Shown: positions 13,169-23,564 of the stretch, one piece after another
Layout: every line of letters begins with the position of its first letter
Position numbering within the stretch: position 1 is the stretch's first letter
Assembly (NCBI GenBank): GCA_034008185.1
Contig: CM067084.1
Location: 59,720,599-59,784,598 of the forward strand
Direction: 5' to 3'
Length of the DNA: 64,000 bases
Origin: Gorsachius magnificus
Taxonomy: Eukaryota; Chordata; Aves; Pelecaniformes; Ardeidae
Made by a program: the position numbers and the translations under genes
Notes under the pieces: model-generated
Database searches by the model: none
Told to the model about the DNA's origin: nothing
The model's input: only the letters and a program-made list of their open reading frames with translations

Positions 13169-13834
13169 TGTCGCAGATGGGGTGACAGAGAGGCAATAAA
13201 TATACTTTACTGATATGAAACAGTGAGTTAACAAAGTTCAATGGTAAATGCAACAGTGGTTTAACAAGATTTAATGGCAAGGTAGACTTGGTTATTTACC
13301 ACACAGAGGACAGGGTCAGACAAAACTGTAAGGACGACCCTCCCATTGAGTCATGAGGGTCAGAAAGGACCCCTGCGCTTTCTGCATTCCTTCATCAGAG
13401 GGGAGTCTAGATGCGGCTGGATCCAATCCTAGTCCCAGACTTGGTGAACAGTTTATGTCTAGAGGACCATATATGTGCAATCAATCCTTTATATCACTTA
13501 GTTAAGTTTTCAAAGTTTAGCATGCTGTTAGCCACTTACTGACAATCTGTTGCAGCAAGGAATCTCTCAACCTTGAGGCGTAACCTTGAGAGGCGTCCCT
13601 ACTCAAGGGGAGATCCTGGCGTGCAGCCTACTGCCATGCAGGACAGCTGAAAGGGTCTTGGGCTGCTCACTATTCATGGGGGTAAGATGATTGTCTCATC
13701 GTCACATTTGCATACAGAGCACAGATTTTAGTTTCTTCACTGTGCTTAGGTGGGTGCATTGCACAATAGCCCTTGGCTATTGTGTTGTTATCTGACTCCC
13801 TCAAATCCACTTCAAGCTGGATGCATCCATCACA
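13169..13834 (-). mobile_element. Probable solo LTR of an unidentified ERV family
   Basis: Read on the minus strand the segment starts TGTGATGGATGCATCC and ends CATCTGCGACA, giving the TG...CA ends of an LTR over 666 bp. In the same orientation it holds an ATGCAAAT octamer, a TATAAAGG box about 170 bp later and an AT-rich stretch near the end. It is much less AT-rich than its surroundings. No matching target duplication was found at these edges (GTCAT versus AACAG), so the boundaries or the classification may be wrong. Confidence 0.45.
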
Positions 13835-15521
13835 AACAGATGCATTTATTATGACCTCACTGGTGGTTATTGCTTGAGCAGGGTTTCAGGTAAAGTTTGG
13901 GGAGGTGGGGGGAGGGCAAACTGCCAGTCACTCTGAGAGTGAACCACCTGTTCAATTTGTGTCCAACTGTTTTATTTTTAGCAATTATGGTATTTTCCAT
14001 TAAGTAGTAGTGCAATAGACATCTAAGATCTATGCTTATTTTTATTCCTGTAATACTTGAAAAAACACATATAAAAACAGTTTCTCATTTTTGACTTTTA
14101 CCCTTGCATAAGACACCCTACCTTGAGTACTTCTCTTTTCTTCATGAATTTTGTATTTTTTTCTGTCATTTAATTTTCTTTTGGACAGTTGCTTTGCTTT
14201 CTTCCTCTTTGTTTCGTACTGCTGAAATCTGAGTTGTAAAATGAGATTTTAATTTCCCTAAGTAATTATCAATTTTAATGTCTCCCAAATTCAGTGTGTT
14301 TACCTCTTTAAATTATTTTAATTATTTAATTCTCAGCTATCTCAAAAATTACATATGTGAAATTAGCTTCTTAAAATGCCAAGACTGTGTGCCTCTGCAC
14401 AAGCATAGAACCATATCGGTTTTGTTCTGAAAGTATGTTTATTTTTATCAACACCTCTTCCCATATTTTTCTTTGCCAGCAAACTAAAAAGGATTGTCTG
14501 TGAAGATATTTTTGACATTTTTCACTCTTCATTGGACTCTGAGTTTTGTGTCTGTGATGGCAATGAGGTTATGAAAAAAGATTATAGAACTAACTAAAAC
14601 AAGGTAGAACTAATGTCACAAAATGTATTCTAATAGAGTCAGCTTCTCAAGTTATGTTATTTGTAGGTAGAAAAAATCCAACTTATAAAGTGTAGAAACG
14701 ATTCTGTTAATAAGAAATACAGTCTACAGATATAATTAAACCCAACAATTTAAAAAAAAAATTTGGGGCTTACTTTTAATGCACTATGATGAAATAATTT
14801 CAAAATTATTTCAGAATAGTGCTTGGGGGTTATAATCATGGCTTATTTGGTGAACTCTTTACTGGAATGTAACCGATGATATGAAAATGTTGGTGAATGA
14901 AAATTTGCAAAATAAACTAATGTTGGTTTGGTCAATCAATGGTTGGTTAAGTTAGCTACAGATAAATCTAGCATTCTCTGCACTGGTAGAATCCCTGCCC
15001 AAATTTTCTGAAGACAATGGCAAACTTTTCTGTTCTTGCTTTTTACCTGGCACACAAACTCTATGATATTCAGTGAACAGAACACCAGAACTATGAAGGA
15101 ATGTGGAGAGTTAGACAATGAATCTTCCCAAGCTACCCTGGTCACTCTAGCTCATCTATTTAGCTCCTTAGTTGACCACTTTCTTTCCCACACAGTTTAG
15201 AGCTTTAATTTAACAAGCTTCAATAAGTGGGTTTTTTCCTTACAGAGTAATAATTTTTGTGCCTGGCTTAATGCTCCAGGGGAGGTACCCTACAGCCTAC
15301 AGGTTCTAGGAACAGCAGTTCAGTAGATATACTTGACAAATATTCTCAGTCAAATTGTATCAGTTGGTACTCAAGAAGGGACAATGTCTTATGAGCTTGC
15401 ATAACAGGTTTCATCCTCATATCATCTTGTAGTCTGGTCACCAGTAAAAAATGAACTTTAAAGGCAAGGATCTGGCTTGCTCTAAGGATGAATATTGGCT
15501 GACAAAAGGGGGTTTTTATAT
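13835..15521. other. Spacer, no gene seen
   Basis: AT-rich sequence; the first 130 bp or so are less AT-rich and could belong to the preceding repeat. A 69-codon minus-strand frame (14936-15145) has protein-like composition, but I cannot assign it. No other feature is supported. Confidence 0.45.
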
Positions 15522-16075
15522 TTAGGCTCTTTTAGCCCAACATTCTGCCTTTGGGGTGACAGTTCTGTTTTGGTTTTGAACAGCTTGTTTCACTAATGCT
15601 TCTTCTACTATGCTATGACGTATCATATACAGAAAAAAATTTCCTATTTTCCCAAACCAGGGAGGCCAAGATGACAACTCTAATAATTTTTTGTTCTGTG
15701 TCAGGAACAGAGTCAGTTTTTTTTCTGAGTTCCCATTAATCACCTTCTCAATTTCTCCTTTACATATTCTAACAACTTTCTTTTCAGGACCATTTGAAAT
15801 AGATGATAACCTGAAGTTTGGATATGTTTCATCTCATTTTTGTTCAACACATCTTTAAACTTGTAAATTGTGCTCATAAAATGTAATCTATTGTCTATGA
15901 CAAGCACAACCAATATTATGTGTGTATCAAATCTCTTCTGGAGCTTTCCAGAGGTTCCAGGGAGGTCATCCAGATCATCATATGCATTTCTGCCCATTAT
16001 GAGTCCACTTGTGCAGGCTTTTACATGTAAAGAAGTATGCGTGTGCAGATATTCCCAAAGACACTAATTCAAGGA
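15522..16075 (-). pseudogene. Decayed coding-like segment, unknown identity
   Basis: Two minus-strand frames abut end to end. The upstream one is open from about 16064 down to a stop near 15740; its first ATG is at 15997. The downstream one covers 15743-15522 in another frame. Together they read as about 180 residues of protein-like sequence with one frameshift near 15745, then a stop. Composition is that of a soluble mixed alpha/beta protein, with a hydrophobic segment HIILVVLVIDNRLHFM and later a WPPWFGKIGNFF motif. I do not recognise the family. The solo LTR starting at 16076 cuts into its upstream side. It could be a retrocopy, an exon remnant, an old transposon ORF, or a chance coincidence of two frames. 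Confidence 0.3.
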
Positions 16076-17007
16076 TGTACTGAGTTCGCGTGGTAAGGTT
16101 AAATGGTAGCAGGTGAGCTACAGGGGTGGCTTCTTGAGAAACTGTTAAAATCTTCCCCTATGTCCAATAGAGCCAATGCCAGCTGGCTCCAAGATGGAGG
16201 TGCTGCTGGCCAAGGCCAAGTGAATCAGCAATCGTGGTAGTGCCTCTGTCCCCCTGCGCCCCATGGAGGTCCACGGTGGAGCAGATATCTACCCACATCC
16301 TGTGGGTGCACCCAAGGAAGCTGTGACCCTGTGGGAAGCCCATGCTGGAGCAGGCTCCTGGGAGGACCTGTGGACCCATGGAGAAAGGAGCCCATGCTGG
16401 AGCAGGTTTCCTGGCAGGACTTGTGACCCTGTGAGGGACCTACGCTGGAGCCATCTGTTCCTGAAGGACTGCACCCCATGGAAGGGATGCATGCTGGAGC
16501 AGTTCATGAAGAACTGCAGCCCATGGGAAGGACTCACATTGGAGAAGTTTGTGGAGGACTGTCTTCTGTGGGAGGAACCTCATGCTGGAGCAGGGGAAGA
16601 GTGTGAGGAGTCTTCTCCCTGAGGACGAGGGAGCAACAGAGACAATGTGTGATGAACTGACCACAACCCCCATTCCCCATCCCCCTGAGCTGCTGGGGGG
16701 GAGGAGGTAAAAAAATCAGGAGTAAAATTAAGCCCAGGAAGAAGGGAGGGGTGGAGGGAAGGAATTTTTAAGATTCAGGTTTTATTTCTCATTATCCTAC
16801 TCTGATTTGATTCCTAATAAATTAAATTAATTTTACCCAAGTTGATTTTGTTTTGCCCATGACAGTAATTGGTGAGGGATCTCTTCCTGTCCTTATCTTG
16901 ACCCAGAAGACTTTTGTTATATTTTCTCTCCTCTGTCCAGCTGAGGAGGGTAGTGATAAGGTGGATTTGGTGGGACCCTGGCGTCCAGTCAAGGTTAACC
17001 CACCACA
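16076..17007 (+). mobile_element. Solo LTR of an avian ERV, minisatellite-bearing type
   Basis: It begins TGTACTGAGTTCGCGTGG and ends AACCCACCACA, in line with an avian ERV LTR type known for tandem GCTGGAGCAG-containing units in its middle. A polyadenylation hexamer AATAAA lies in the segment CCTAATAAATTAAATT near 16815-16830. Flanking 5-mers AAGGA (before) and AAGAG (after) are only a partial match, so the target duplication is decayed or the edge is off by a few bases. No internal ERV sequence adjoins it. Confidence 0.75.
16270..16600 (+). repeat. Degenerate minisatellite inside the LTR
   Basis: Imperfect units of roughly 50-60 bp, each with a variant of CATGCTGGAGCAG followed by a TTCNTGANGGACTG-like or GGCAGGACTTGTGACC-like segment and CCATGG. 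The key words recur near 16344, 16393, 16443, 16491, 16535 and 16580. The array keeps a frame open on the plus strand (16263-16622), which is a by-product of the repeat and not evidence of a gene. Confidence 0.7.
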
Positions 17008-17510
17008 AAGAGTTTGCAGTTATTTTGCATAAGAAATGTTCTTTTATTGGTTTTAAATTGTGCTAGACATACATGTTTATGCTTGTTGTTGATATAATTT
17101 TCCCAGGATTTTTCTTGCGTCCAGATTAAATACACATTGTATGTCTATTAAGTACATAAATTAACAGAACTCTTCATCCTGTCAGCTTTTCTACTGTTCC
17201 TATTTTATGTTCTGTTGCATCCAAGACAGATCAGAACCTTAACTGGACAATTTCCATTACTTGTCAAAATATTTCTTGGATAACTCCGTTTATTTTGGAA
17301 AATGCCTCAAAATGGGGTGCTCAAGTTCCAACAACTGATTTTAAGGGCATCTGTGCTGGTAAATCCAGCCTTATGTAGAATTGTATAAAGGCGAATGGCT
17401 GATGTCAAGGACCAAGGCTGTTACTGTTCAACTGACATGGCTTCAAACCTTGTCATCGAACCACAGCATCAAACCACAAACAAGTTTTTCTCTTAATAAT
17501 AATAAAATTG
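17008..17510. other. Spacer between two solo LTRs
   Basis: AT-rich unique-looking sequence, with a TTAATAATAATAAA word at its right end that recurs just beyond the next LTR. No gene seen. Confidence 0.5.
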
Positions 17511-18067
17511 TGTCATGGTTTAACCCTGACTGGCAACTAAGCACCACACAGCTGCTCACTCACTCCCCCCACAATGAGACGGTGGAGAGAATCAGAAGAG
17601 TAAAAGTGAGAAAGCTCGTGCGTTGAGATAAAGGCAGTTTAATAGGGAAAGCAAAAGCCACGTGTGCAAGCAAAGCAAAACAAGGAATTCCTTCACCACT
17701 TCCCATGGGCAGGCAGGTGCTCAGCCATCTCCAGGAAAGCAGGGCTCCATCACGTGTAACGGTTACTTGGGAAGACACACATCATTACTCCGAATGTCCC
17801 CCCCTTCCTTCTTCTTCCCCCAGCATCATATGGTCCGGAATAGCCCTTTGGTCAGTTTGGGTCAGCTGTCCCGGCTGTGCCCCCTTCCAGCCTCTCGTGC
17901 ACCTGGCAGAGCTGAGAGCTGAGAAGTCCTTGGCCAGTCTAAGCACTACCCAGTAACAACCAAAACATCAGTGTGTTAGCAACATTATTCTAGTACTAAA
18001 TCCAAAACACAGCACTATACCAGCTACTAGGAAGAAAATTAACTCTGTCCCAGCAGAAACCAGGACA
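17511..18067 (-). mobile_element. Solo LTR, subfamily B
   Basis: It starts TGTCATGGTTTAACCC and ends AACCAGGACA, the reverse complement of a TGTCCTGG...AACCATGACA LTR. The ends match the provirus LTRs, but the middle (AGGCAGGTGCTCAGCCATCT, CATCACGTGTAACGG) matches only the LTRs at 33183 and 47480, so I call these subfamily B. The polyadenylation signal ATTAAA lies in the AACTGCCTTTATCTCAAC context on the minus strand. No 5-bp target duplication is evident (AATTG versus TATTA). Instead TTAATAATAATAAA occurs on both sides close to the ends. Confidence 0.85.
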
Positions 18068-18227
18068 TATTAATAATAATAAATTATTCATAAAGGTTTC
18101 TATTAATTTCACAGTGAGTGTTGGATTTCCTTTTGCAGAGTGAGGTTTCCTTTTCCTAGCAGGGAGTTGTTTCAGAACTGCTGTTAGTATTAGTGATAAG
18201 CTGGACATGGAGCTAATGGTGGCAATG

Positions 18228-19386
18228 GCTAATGGGAAAGGCTGTGGATGTTGTCTACCTGGACTTCAGCAAAGCCTTCGACACCGTCTCCCATAGCATT
18301 CTTGTGGAGAAGCTGGCATTTCATGGCCTAGATGGATGTACTCTTCGCTGGGTTAAAAACTGGCTGCATGGCCGAGCCCAGAGAGTCGTGGTGAATGGAG
18401 CTAAATCCAGTTGGCGGCCGGTCACAAGCGGTGTCCCCCAGGGCTCAGTTCTAGGGCCAGTCTTGTTTAATATCTTTATCAATGACCTTGATGAGGGGAT
18501 TGAGTGTGCCCTCAGTAAATTTGCAGATGACACCAAACTGGGTGGGAGTGTTGATCTGCTGGAGGGGAGGAGGGCTCTGCAGAGGGACCTGGACAGGCTG
18601 GATCGATGGGCCGAGGCCAATTGTATGAGGTTCAACAAGGCCAAGTGCCGGGTCCTGCACTTTGGTCACAACAACCCCATGCAGCGCTACAGGCTTGGGG
18701 AAGAGTGGCTGGAAAGCTGCCTGGTGGAAAAAGACCTGGGGGTACTGATTGACAGCCACCTGAATATGAGCCAGCAGTGTGCCCAGGTGGCCAAGAAGGC
18801 CAATGGCATCCTGGCCTGTATCAGGAATAGTGTGGCCAGCAGGAGTAGGGAAGTGATCGTGCCCCTGTCCTCGGTGCTGGTGAGGCCGCACCTCGAATAC
18901 TGTGTTCAGTTTTGGGCCCCTCACTACAAGAAAGATGTTGCCTTGCTGGAACAGGTCCAGAGGAGAGCAACCAAGCTGGTGAGGGGTCTGGAACACAAGT
19001 CATATGAGGAGCGGCTGAGGGAACTGGGGTTGTTTAGTCTGGAGAAGAGGAGGCTGAGGGGCCCAAAGGAGGCTGTAGTGAGGTGGGGTCGGCCTTTCTC
19101 CCTGGTAACAGACGATAGGACGAGGGGGAATGGCTTGAAGCTGCGCCAGGGCAGGTTTAGGCTAGACATTAGGAAAAACTTCTTCACCGAGAGGGTTGTC
19201 AGGCTCTGGAATGGGCTACCCAGGGAGGTGGTGGAGTCCTCATCCCTTGAGGTCTTTAAAAGAAGGATAGATGAGGTGCTCAGGGACATGGTTTAGTGGT
19301 GAGATGGCAGTGCTAGGTTAACGGTTGGACTCGATGATCTTAAAGGTCTTTTCCAACCGAGGTGATTCTATGATTCTATGATTTCT
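18228..19386 (+). mobile_element. 5'-truncated CR1 LINE with intact 3' end
   Basis: The copy enters CR1 ORF2 inside RT and runs through the ORF2 stop and 3' UTR to the CR1 terminus (TGATTCTATGATTCTATGATT, ending about 19382). It is the least decayed CR1 in the window, with the ORF part still open. The 5' truncation point near 18228 lies about 160 bp beyond the solo LTR at 17511. CR1 insertions usually lack target duplications, and none is obvious here. Confidence 0.95.
18232..19296 (+). CDS. CR1 ORF2 remnant: RT C-terminal two-thirds
   Basis: A 354-residue open frame. ORF2 of a CR1 LINE encodes an endonuclease plus reverse transcriptase that copies its own RNA at a nicked target. Here the endonuclease and first RT motifs are missing through 5' truncation. 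Visible RT landmarks in order are [15 protein letters not shown] (about residues 6-20, first catalytic Asp), [20 protein letters not shown] (about 67-86), [10 protein letters not shown] (FADD catalytic pair, about 96-105), then the thumb/C-terminal region [14 protein letters not shown] and [19 protein letters not shown], ending [15 protein letters not shown]. Just after RRLRG a short stretch present in other copies is lost without closing the frame. The ATG is an internal Met, not the native start. It is not a functional gene, but it is a recent insertion. Confidence 0.8.
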   Translation: MGKAVDVVYLDFSKAFDTVSHSILVEKLAFHGLDGCTLRWVKNWLHGRAQRVVVNGAKSSWRPVTSGVPQGSVLGPVLFNIFINDLDEGIECALSKFADDTKLGGSVDLLEGRRALQRDLDRLDRWAEANCMRFNKAKCRVLHFGHNNPMQRYRLGEEWLESCLVEKDLGVLIDSHLNMSQQCAQVAKKANGILACIRNSVASRSREVIVPLSSVLVRPHLEYCVQFWAPHYKKDVALLEQVQRRATKLVRGLEHKSYEERLRELGLFSLEKRRLRGPKEAVVRWGRPFSLVTDDRTRGNGLKLRQGRFRLDIRKNFFTERVVRLWNGLPREVVESSSLEVFKRRIDEVLRDMV

Positions 19387-21267
19387 CACATTGTGCAACA
19401 GCTCATTTCTTGTATCCTAAGATGTATGTAATATGTTAGTATTATACATGAGATAAAAGCTATCACACAATTGCGTACACATATATAGAGTTCTTTGGTT
19501 GGAAGGTGAGGAGCATTAACAGAAGAGTTGAAGGAAAGAAGAAGAAAGGACTACTTTGGCTTTCATAGTTTAACATGACTAATGATGATTCCAACTCATA
19601 TGACACATTTCAAAGACAAACAATGGCAGTGAACTAAGGTTGCATGTGGTGATCAGCAAAAGTTACCTACAGCTAAAGGAAAATCTTGTTTAGATTTTTT
19701 TAATGTTTTCATTGATTGTCTTCTCTAAAGCTTGTGAAATGTATTTCTCAATCATACAAGTCTGTTACAAATCTCACTGTACCTGCGCATCTTTACTAAT
19801 TTTATAATTCGTGTTTCCAAGAAGTTCATACTTAATAATTTAACATATTTGTGTCTTATTCACAGCATTTTTAAATACTTAAATTACACTCTTCTCCAAA
19901 CCAGACAAACCTGGCTCAGAGCACACTTGAATGTGCTTTGTGCTTTTTGCTCTGATGTGTATGGCTCTTTATCTGCAGCTACTCTACGCTTTTGACTTTT
20001 TAACTTCTAGGAACTCCTAAAAGTGAGAGTTATATTATGGGCTTGTGTCTAATTGAAAAACATGTTTTGAAGTTAGAAGTTTGTTGGGGTTTTTTTCTGC
20101 TGTAAATAAAGAACCTGATAGATGGAGAATTTTTGTCTCCATGCACATTGGAAAACAGGGGAAGTATGTAAAAGGCAGGCAAAGTCTGACTCATTATACC
20201 ATGAACAAATATTCTGCCAGTTCACTAGATGAAGAAGAAATGTAAAAAGAAAAAAAAAAAAAAATTAAAAACTGAATTGTAAATATTACACAGTTTTTAT
20301 TTATTCAGATTTTGCAGAAGGAAAATAAACAGGAAACAATAACATATGTTCTACATAACTCTGTACCATTTATCTGTTGATTGAAGACTGCTTGGAAGAA
20401 GACCAGATTTAGGACTGTCTTGGTAAAAATTAGGAAGACAATTGTGACTCTCAAAAGTATTCTACTATGTCTGTGATGTGCAATCCAAAGAACCACAAGA
20501 GTTGCAATATGTTTCTGACGTCTTTTTAAGAAACTTCAAAGACTAAAAAAACAAATATCAGAAAGTTCCCTCCAAAACCAGGAATGGAACTGCAAGTCCA
20601 AGGTAAAGACTGGAGTACTCCATTCCGCAAACTGATAGGACTCATTCTAGTCGTAACAATGATTATCTATAGAGTACAACATTGTGTCTCCGATGAGTAG
20701 TAGTCATGTGGAGAGGTTGTACCTTTTGAAACTAGACTTCTAGCTGCTGGCTACTTTTGACATTGACCACACACGTGTCTAAGATTTTCTTCTTTTTAGT
20801 ATCTGCTTAAATTAGAAATAAATTATCAGGGTGTTGTTATTGTTTTGTTTGTTTGCTTGTTTGTTTAGGTTTTTTTCTGTCTTTGCAGCACTGGAAAAGC
20901 AGAAAGGCTTATGGAGGTAAAACTACCCCCTAAAAAAGCGGTAAGAGTTTAATGAAATATAATGAAGGTGAGAGATTAAGCTCTTGCTGATATTCAGCAA
21001 GCACAAAAAATAGAAGGCACTGTTGTTAGCTGTGTGTAAGGTACTCCTGGAATATTTTTTAAATCTTCAAGTTTTTGGATGACTCTACCAATGCATTAGA
21101 GGACTGTTAATGTAACGGTCCTACCTCTTCTCTCATATCCTGCATTGGCTGTGAGTGATACAAGTTGAGACTGAAGGTAAGGGTTTAATGTTAAAGTGTG
21201 GCATCACTTCATCAACTGGAATTAGGAGTTACACTGATCCATGCTGGTACAGCGTAAGCAAGCTAGT
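19387..21267. other. AT-rich spacer, no gene seen
   Basis: About 1.9 kb between a CR1 and provirus 1. An A-run lies near 20249-20265. No long frame or recognised repeat. Confidence 0.5.
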
Positions 21268-21861
21268 TGTCCTGGTTTCGGCTGGGATAGAGTTAATTTT
21301 CTTCACAGAAGCTAGCATAGTGCTGTGCTTTGGATTTAGTACTAGAAGAATGTTGATAACACGCTGATGTTTTTAGTTGTTGCCAAGTAGTGCTCAGACT
21401 GCTCAAGGACTTTTTGAGCTTCTCCTGCTCGGCCAGGGGCATAACAAGCTAGGACAGTACAGCACAGCTAGGACCCAAACTGTCCAAAGAGCTATTCCAT
21501 ACCATATAACATCATGCTCAGGGGGGTTTAGTCGGTCGGTTGGTCGCGGGCAGAGTGGTCGCAGCTCGGGCTGTGTGATCGCGGCCCGGGGGGAGTGATC
21601 GCTGCTCGGGACGGGCTGGGCATCGGTCAGCGGGTCGTGAGCAATTGCATTGTGCATCATTCGTTTTGTATATTCTGTATATTCTGTTATCATTCTCATT
21701 ATTACTATTATTATTTTCTCTTATTAAACTGCCTTTATCTCAGCCCTCGGCTCTAACCTTTTATTTTCTTTCCAATTCTCTCCCCCATCCCACTGAAGGA
21801 GGGGGGGGAGTGAGCGAGCGGCTGCATGGTGCTTAGTTGCCAGCCAGGTTAAACCACGACA
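21268..21861 (+). repeat. 5' LTR of provirus 1
   Basis: Starts TGTCCTGGTTTCGGCTGGG and ends GTTAAACCACGACA. U3 covers roughly the first half. A GC-rich stretch with CGGTCGGT/GGTCGC-type units (about 21530-21625) precedes an AT-rich region. The polyadenylation signal ATTAAA is at 21723-21728, in TTATTAAACTGCC. A U3 frame (21377-21598) recurs in the sister LTRs but is not taken as a gene. Confidence 0.92.
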
Positions 21862-21870
21862 GTCCTATTT

Positions 21871-21893
21871 TGGCGCCCAAAGTGGGGCTCGAA
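21871..21893 (+). other. Primer-binding site, tRNA-Lys type
   Basis: Nine bases after the LTR lies TGGCGCCCAAAGTGGGGC and onward to GAA. It is complementary to the 3' end of vertebrate tRNA-Lys(CUU) except at one position (A where the tRNA calls for C, the 11th base). The tRNA primes minus-strand synthesis. ERVL elements in mammals are named for a tRNA-Leu primer, so a Lys-type site next to this pol is worth noting. Confidence 0.85.
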
Positions 21894-22136
21894 GGGTTGA
21901 GGTAACGACTGATCTGAACATTTTTTAAAACGAATTTGTGATAAGCATTCGTTATATTAGTCTAATAGTCGCTGGTCGCAATGTTGTTTTATTTGCTCTC
22001 AGAGTTGTTGTCCTTGTTCATGGAGTTCTTTTATATACACCTTACCTGCTGTATGCACTCCCTGTGCTGCTGGTTGTCACTTTTTGAAGTGGATTAAAGC
22101 TACTGTTCTGCTGTACTGTGTAATACTGGTTATGCT

Positions 22137-23564
22137 ATGATAAAATTATTGGTCATCAGATTAAGCTCATATTTGTACTCAGTATTGCTGTCACCTCTGT
22201 ATTTTGGGAACCATCTATTGGGAATTATGAATAATTATACATTTTACTTCTTATCCTCGGAGAGCCAGCCTGTGGGTGAGTCACCTTACTCCATCTTCTC
22301 CTTCTTCTCTGAGCTAATTACAACAGTTCTTGAGAATGTTGAATATCCTTGGGATGTTCCAACCAGCATAGCCCTATTTCTAGGTCTCCTGAATATGGTT
22401 CAGCTTTTACTCAGGGTTAGACTCCTACGTAAATTATATACCACCCAAAGATCAACTCCTGCAACAGACCCTGCAGCTACTCCAACCTCAGCGACACCCA
22501 CTGTAGCTCCTCCAACTGCAGACACAGGCACTGCAGCTACTCCAGCCTCAGTGACACCCACTGTAGTTCCTCCAGTCGTAGGCACAGGCACCGCTGCTAC
22601 TCCAACGCCAGCGACAGGCATTGCAGCTGAGACAGGGAGCGAACCTGTGCCAGTATCAGTTGCCCCTATACACAAGAAGAAATCTTGGAAGCGAAAGTCA
22701 ACTCGTTTAGAAAGGGAGGATGAACCAGGGCCATCACAAAAGGAGGAGGAAGAGGAAGAGCTCATAAATGAGACAGAAACTACACGGTCTCTATCCTTGG
22801 GTGAGCTGCGAGATATGCGAAAAGATTTCAGCCGTCGTGCAGGAGAGCACCTTGTCACCTGGTTGCTCCGATGCTGGGATAATGGGGCCAGTAGCCTGGA
22901 ACTGGAGGGTAAGGAAGCCAAACAGCTGGGATCCCTTTCTAGGGAAGGCGGCATTGACAAAGCAATTGGAAAACGGACACAAATCCTCAGCCTCTGGAGG
23001 CGTCTACTGTCAGCCATGAAGGAAAGATATCCCTTCAAGGAAGATGTCATATATTGCCCAGGTAAATGGACCACTGTGGAGAAAGGCATTCAGTACCTGA
23101 GGGAATTGGCTGTCCTGGAAGTGATTTATAGTGACCTGGACAATGACCAGTTGCCCAAAGATCCAGATAGTGTCTGGTGCACACGACCCATGTGGCGGAA
23201 GTTGTTACATAGCGCACCAACATCATATGCCAACACATGGGCAATGCTGAGCTGGGAAACTGGATGGGGACCAACAGTGGATGAAGTGGCTGGCCAGCTC
23301 CGGGAATACAAAGAAAGTATCTCTTCTTCCCTCATCTCTGCTGTGGAGAAACTGTCCCAAAAGGTTGAACGATTCAAAAAGCATATGTCCTACTCCCCTC
23401 CTGTACAGGCCAGTATCTCAGCCATTAGAAGTAAGCGCCCTTCTGCTCAAGAAAAAGAATATCGAGGGCACACACCACGGGGCACTCTATGGTTTTACCT
23501 GCGTGACCATGGAGAGGACATGAGGAAATGGGATGGAAAACCTGCCTTGGCCCTAGAGGCATGA
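22137..23564 (+). CDS. gag: gag polyprotein of provirus 1
   Basis: A 475-codon frame starting at ATG 22137, about 245 bp after the primer site. Gag is the structural polyprotein that builds the core. By position and composition this is gag; I see no zinc-knuckle CCHC motif. Landmarks are a hydrophobic N-terminus (about 1-40), a membrane-like segment SIALFLGLLNMVQLLL (about 77-92) followed by basic residues, a Pro/Thr/Ala-rich tandem repeat (about 107-162), a basic patch KKKSWKRK (about 180-187), an acidic run of six Glu (about 203-208), then a capsid-like alpha-helical half with several Trp (for example GKWTTVEKGIQYLRE). The frame closes at TGA (23562-23564) but stays open afterwards in the same frame to TAG at 23751-23753, so this TGA may be a decay stop in a longer gag. 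The capsid assignment is inference. Confidence 0.75.
   Translation: MIKLLVIRLSSYLYSVLLSPLYFGNHLLGIMNNYTFYFLSSESQPVGESPYSIFSFFSELITTVLENVEYPWDVPTSIALFLGLLNMVQLLLRVRLLRKLYTTQRSTPATDPAATPTSATPTVAPPTADTGTAATPASVTPTVVPPVVGTGTAATPTPATGIAAETGSEPVPVSVAPIHKKKSWKRKSTRLEREDEPGPSQKEEEEEELINETETTRSLSLGELRDMRKDFSRRAGEHLVTWLLRCWDNGASSLELEGKEAKQLGSLSREGGIDKAIGKRTQILSLWRRLLSAMKERYPFKEDVIYCPGKWTTVEKGIQYLRELAVLEVIYSDLDNDQLPKDPDSVWCTRPMWRKLLHSAPTSYANTWAMLSWETGWGPTVDEVAGQLREYKESISSSLISAVEKLSQKVERFKKHMSYSPPVQASISAIRSKRPSAQEKEYRGHTPRGTLWFYLRDHGEDMRKWDGKPALALEA
22471..22624 (+). repeat. 60-bp tandem repeat within gag
   Basis: Two full units of exactly 60 bp (22471-22530 and 22531-22590) and a partial third unit encode a 20-residue Pro/Thr/Ala-rich module (GTAATPASVTPTVVPP and variants). 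The period is a multiple of three, so copy-number change keeps the frame open. Confidence 0.85.

Noticed and set aside
16263..16622. 119-codon frame over the GCTGGAGCAG repeats as a repeat protein
   Set aside because: Produced by the LTR minisatellite, which is open in several phases on both strands.
21377..21598. Open frame starting LPSSAQTAQGLFELLLLGQG that recurs in U3 at 27451, 63417 and (minus) 39043-39390
   Set aside because: It recurs because the LTR recurs. Its end differs in each copy through indels in the GC-rich zone, which is not how a conserved protein behaves.
22400..23089. 229-codon minus-strand frame opposite gag
   Set aside because: Shadow frame of the repeat-rich gag coding strand, with Ser/Val/Gly-rich low-complexity text and no domain.
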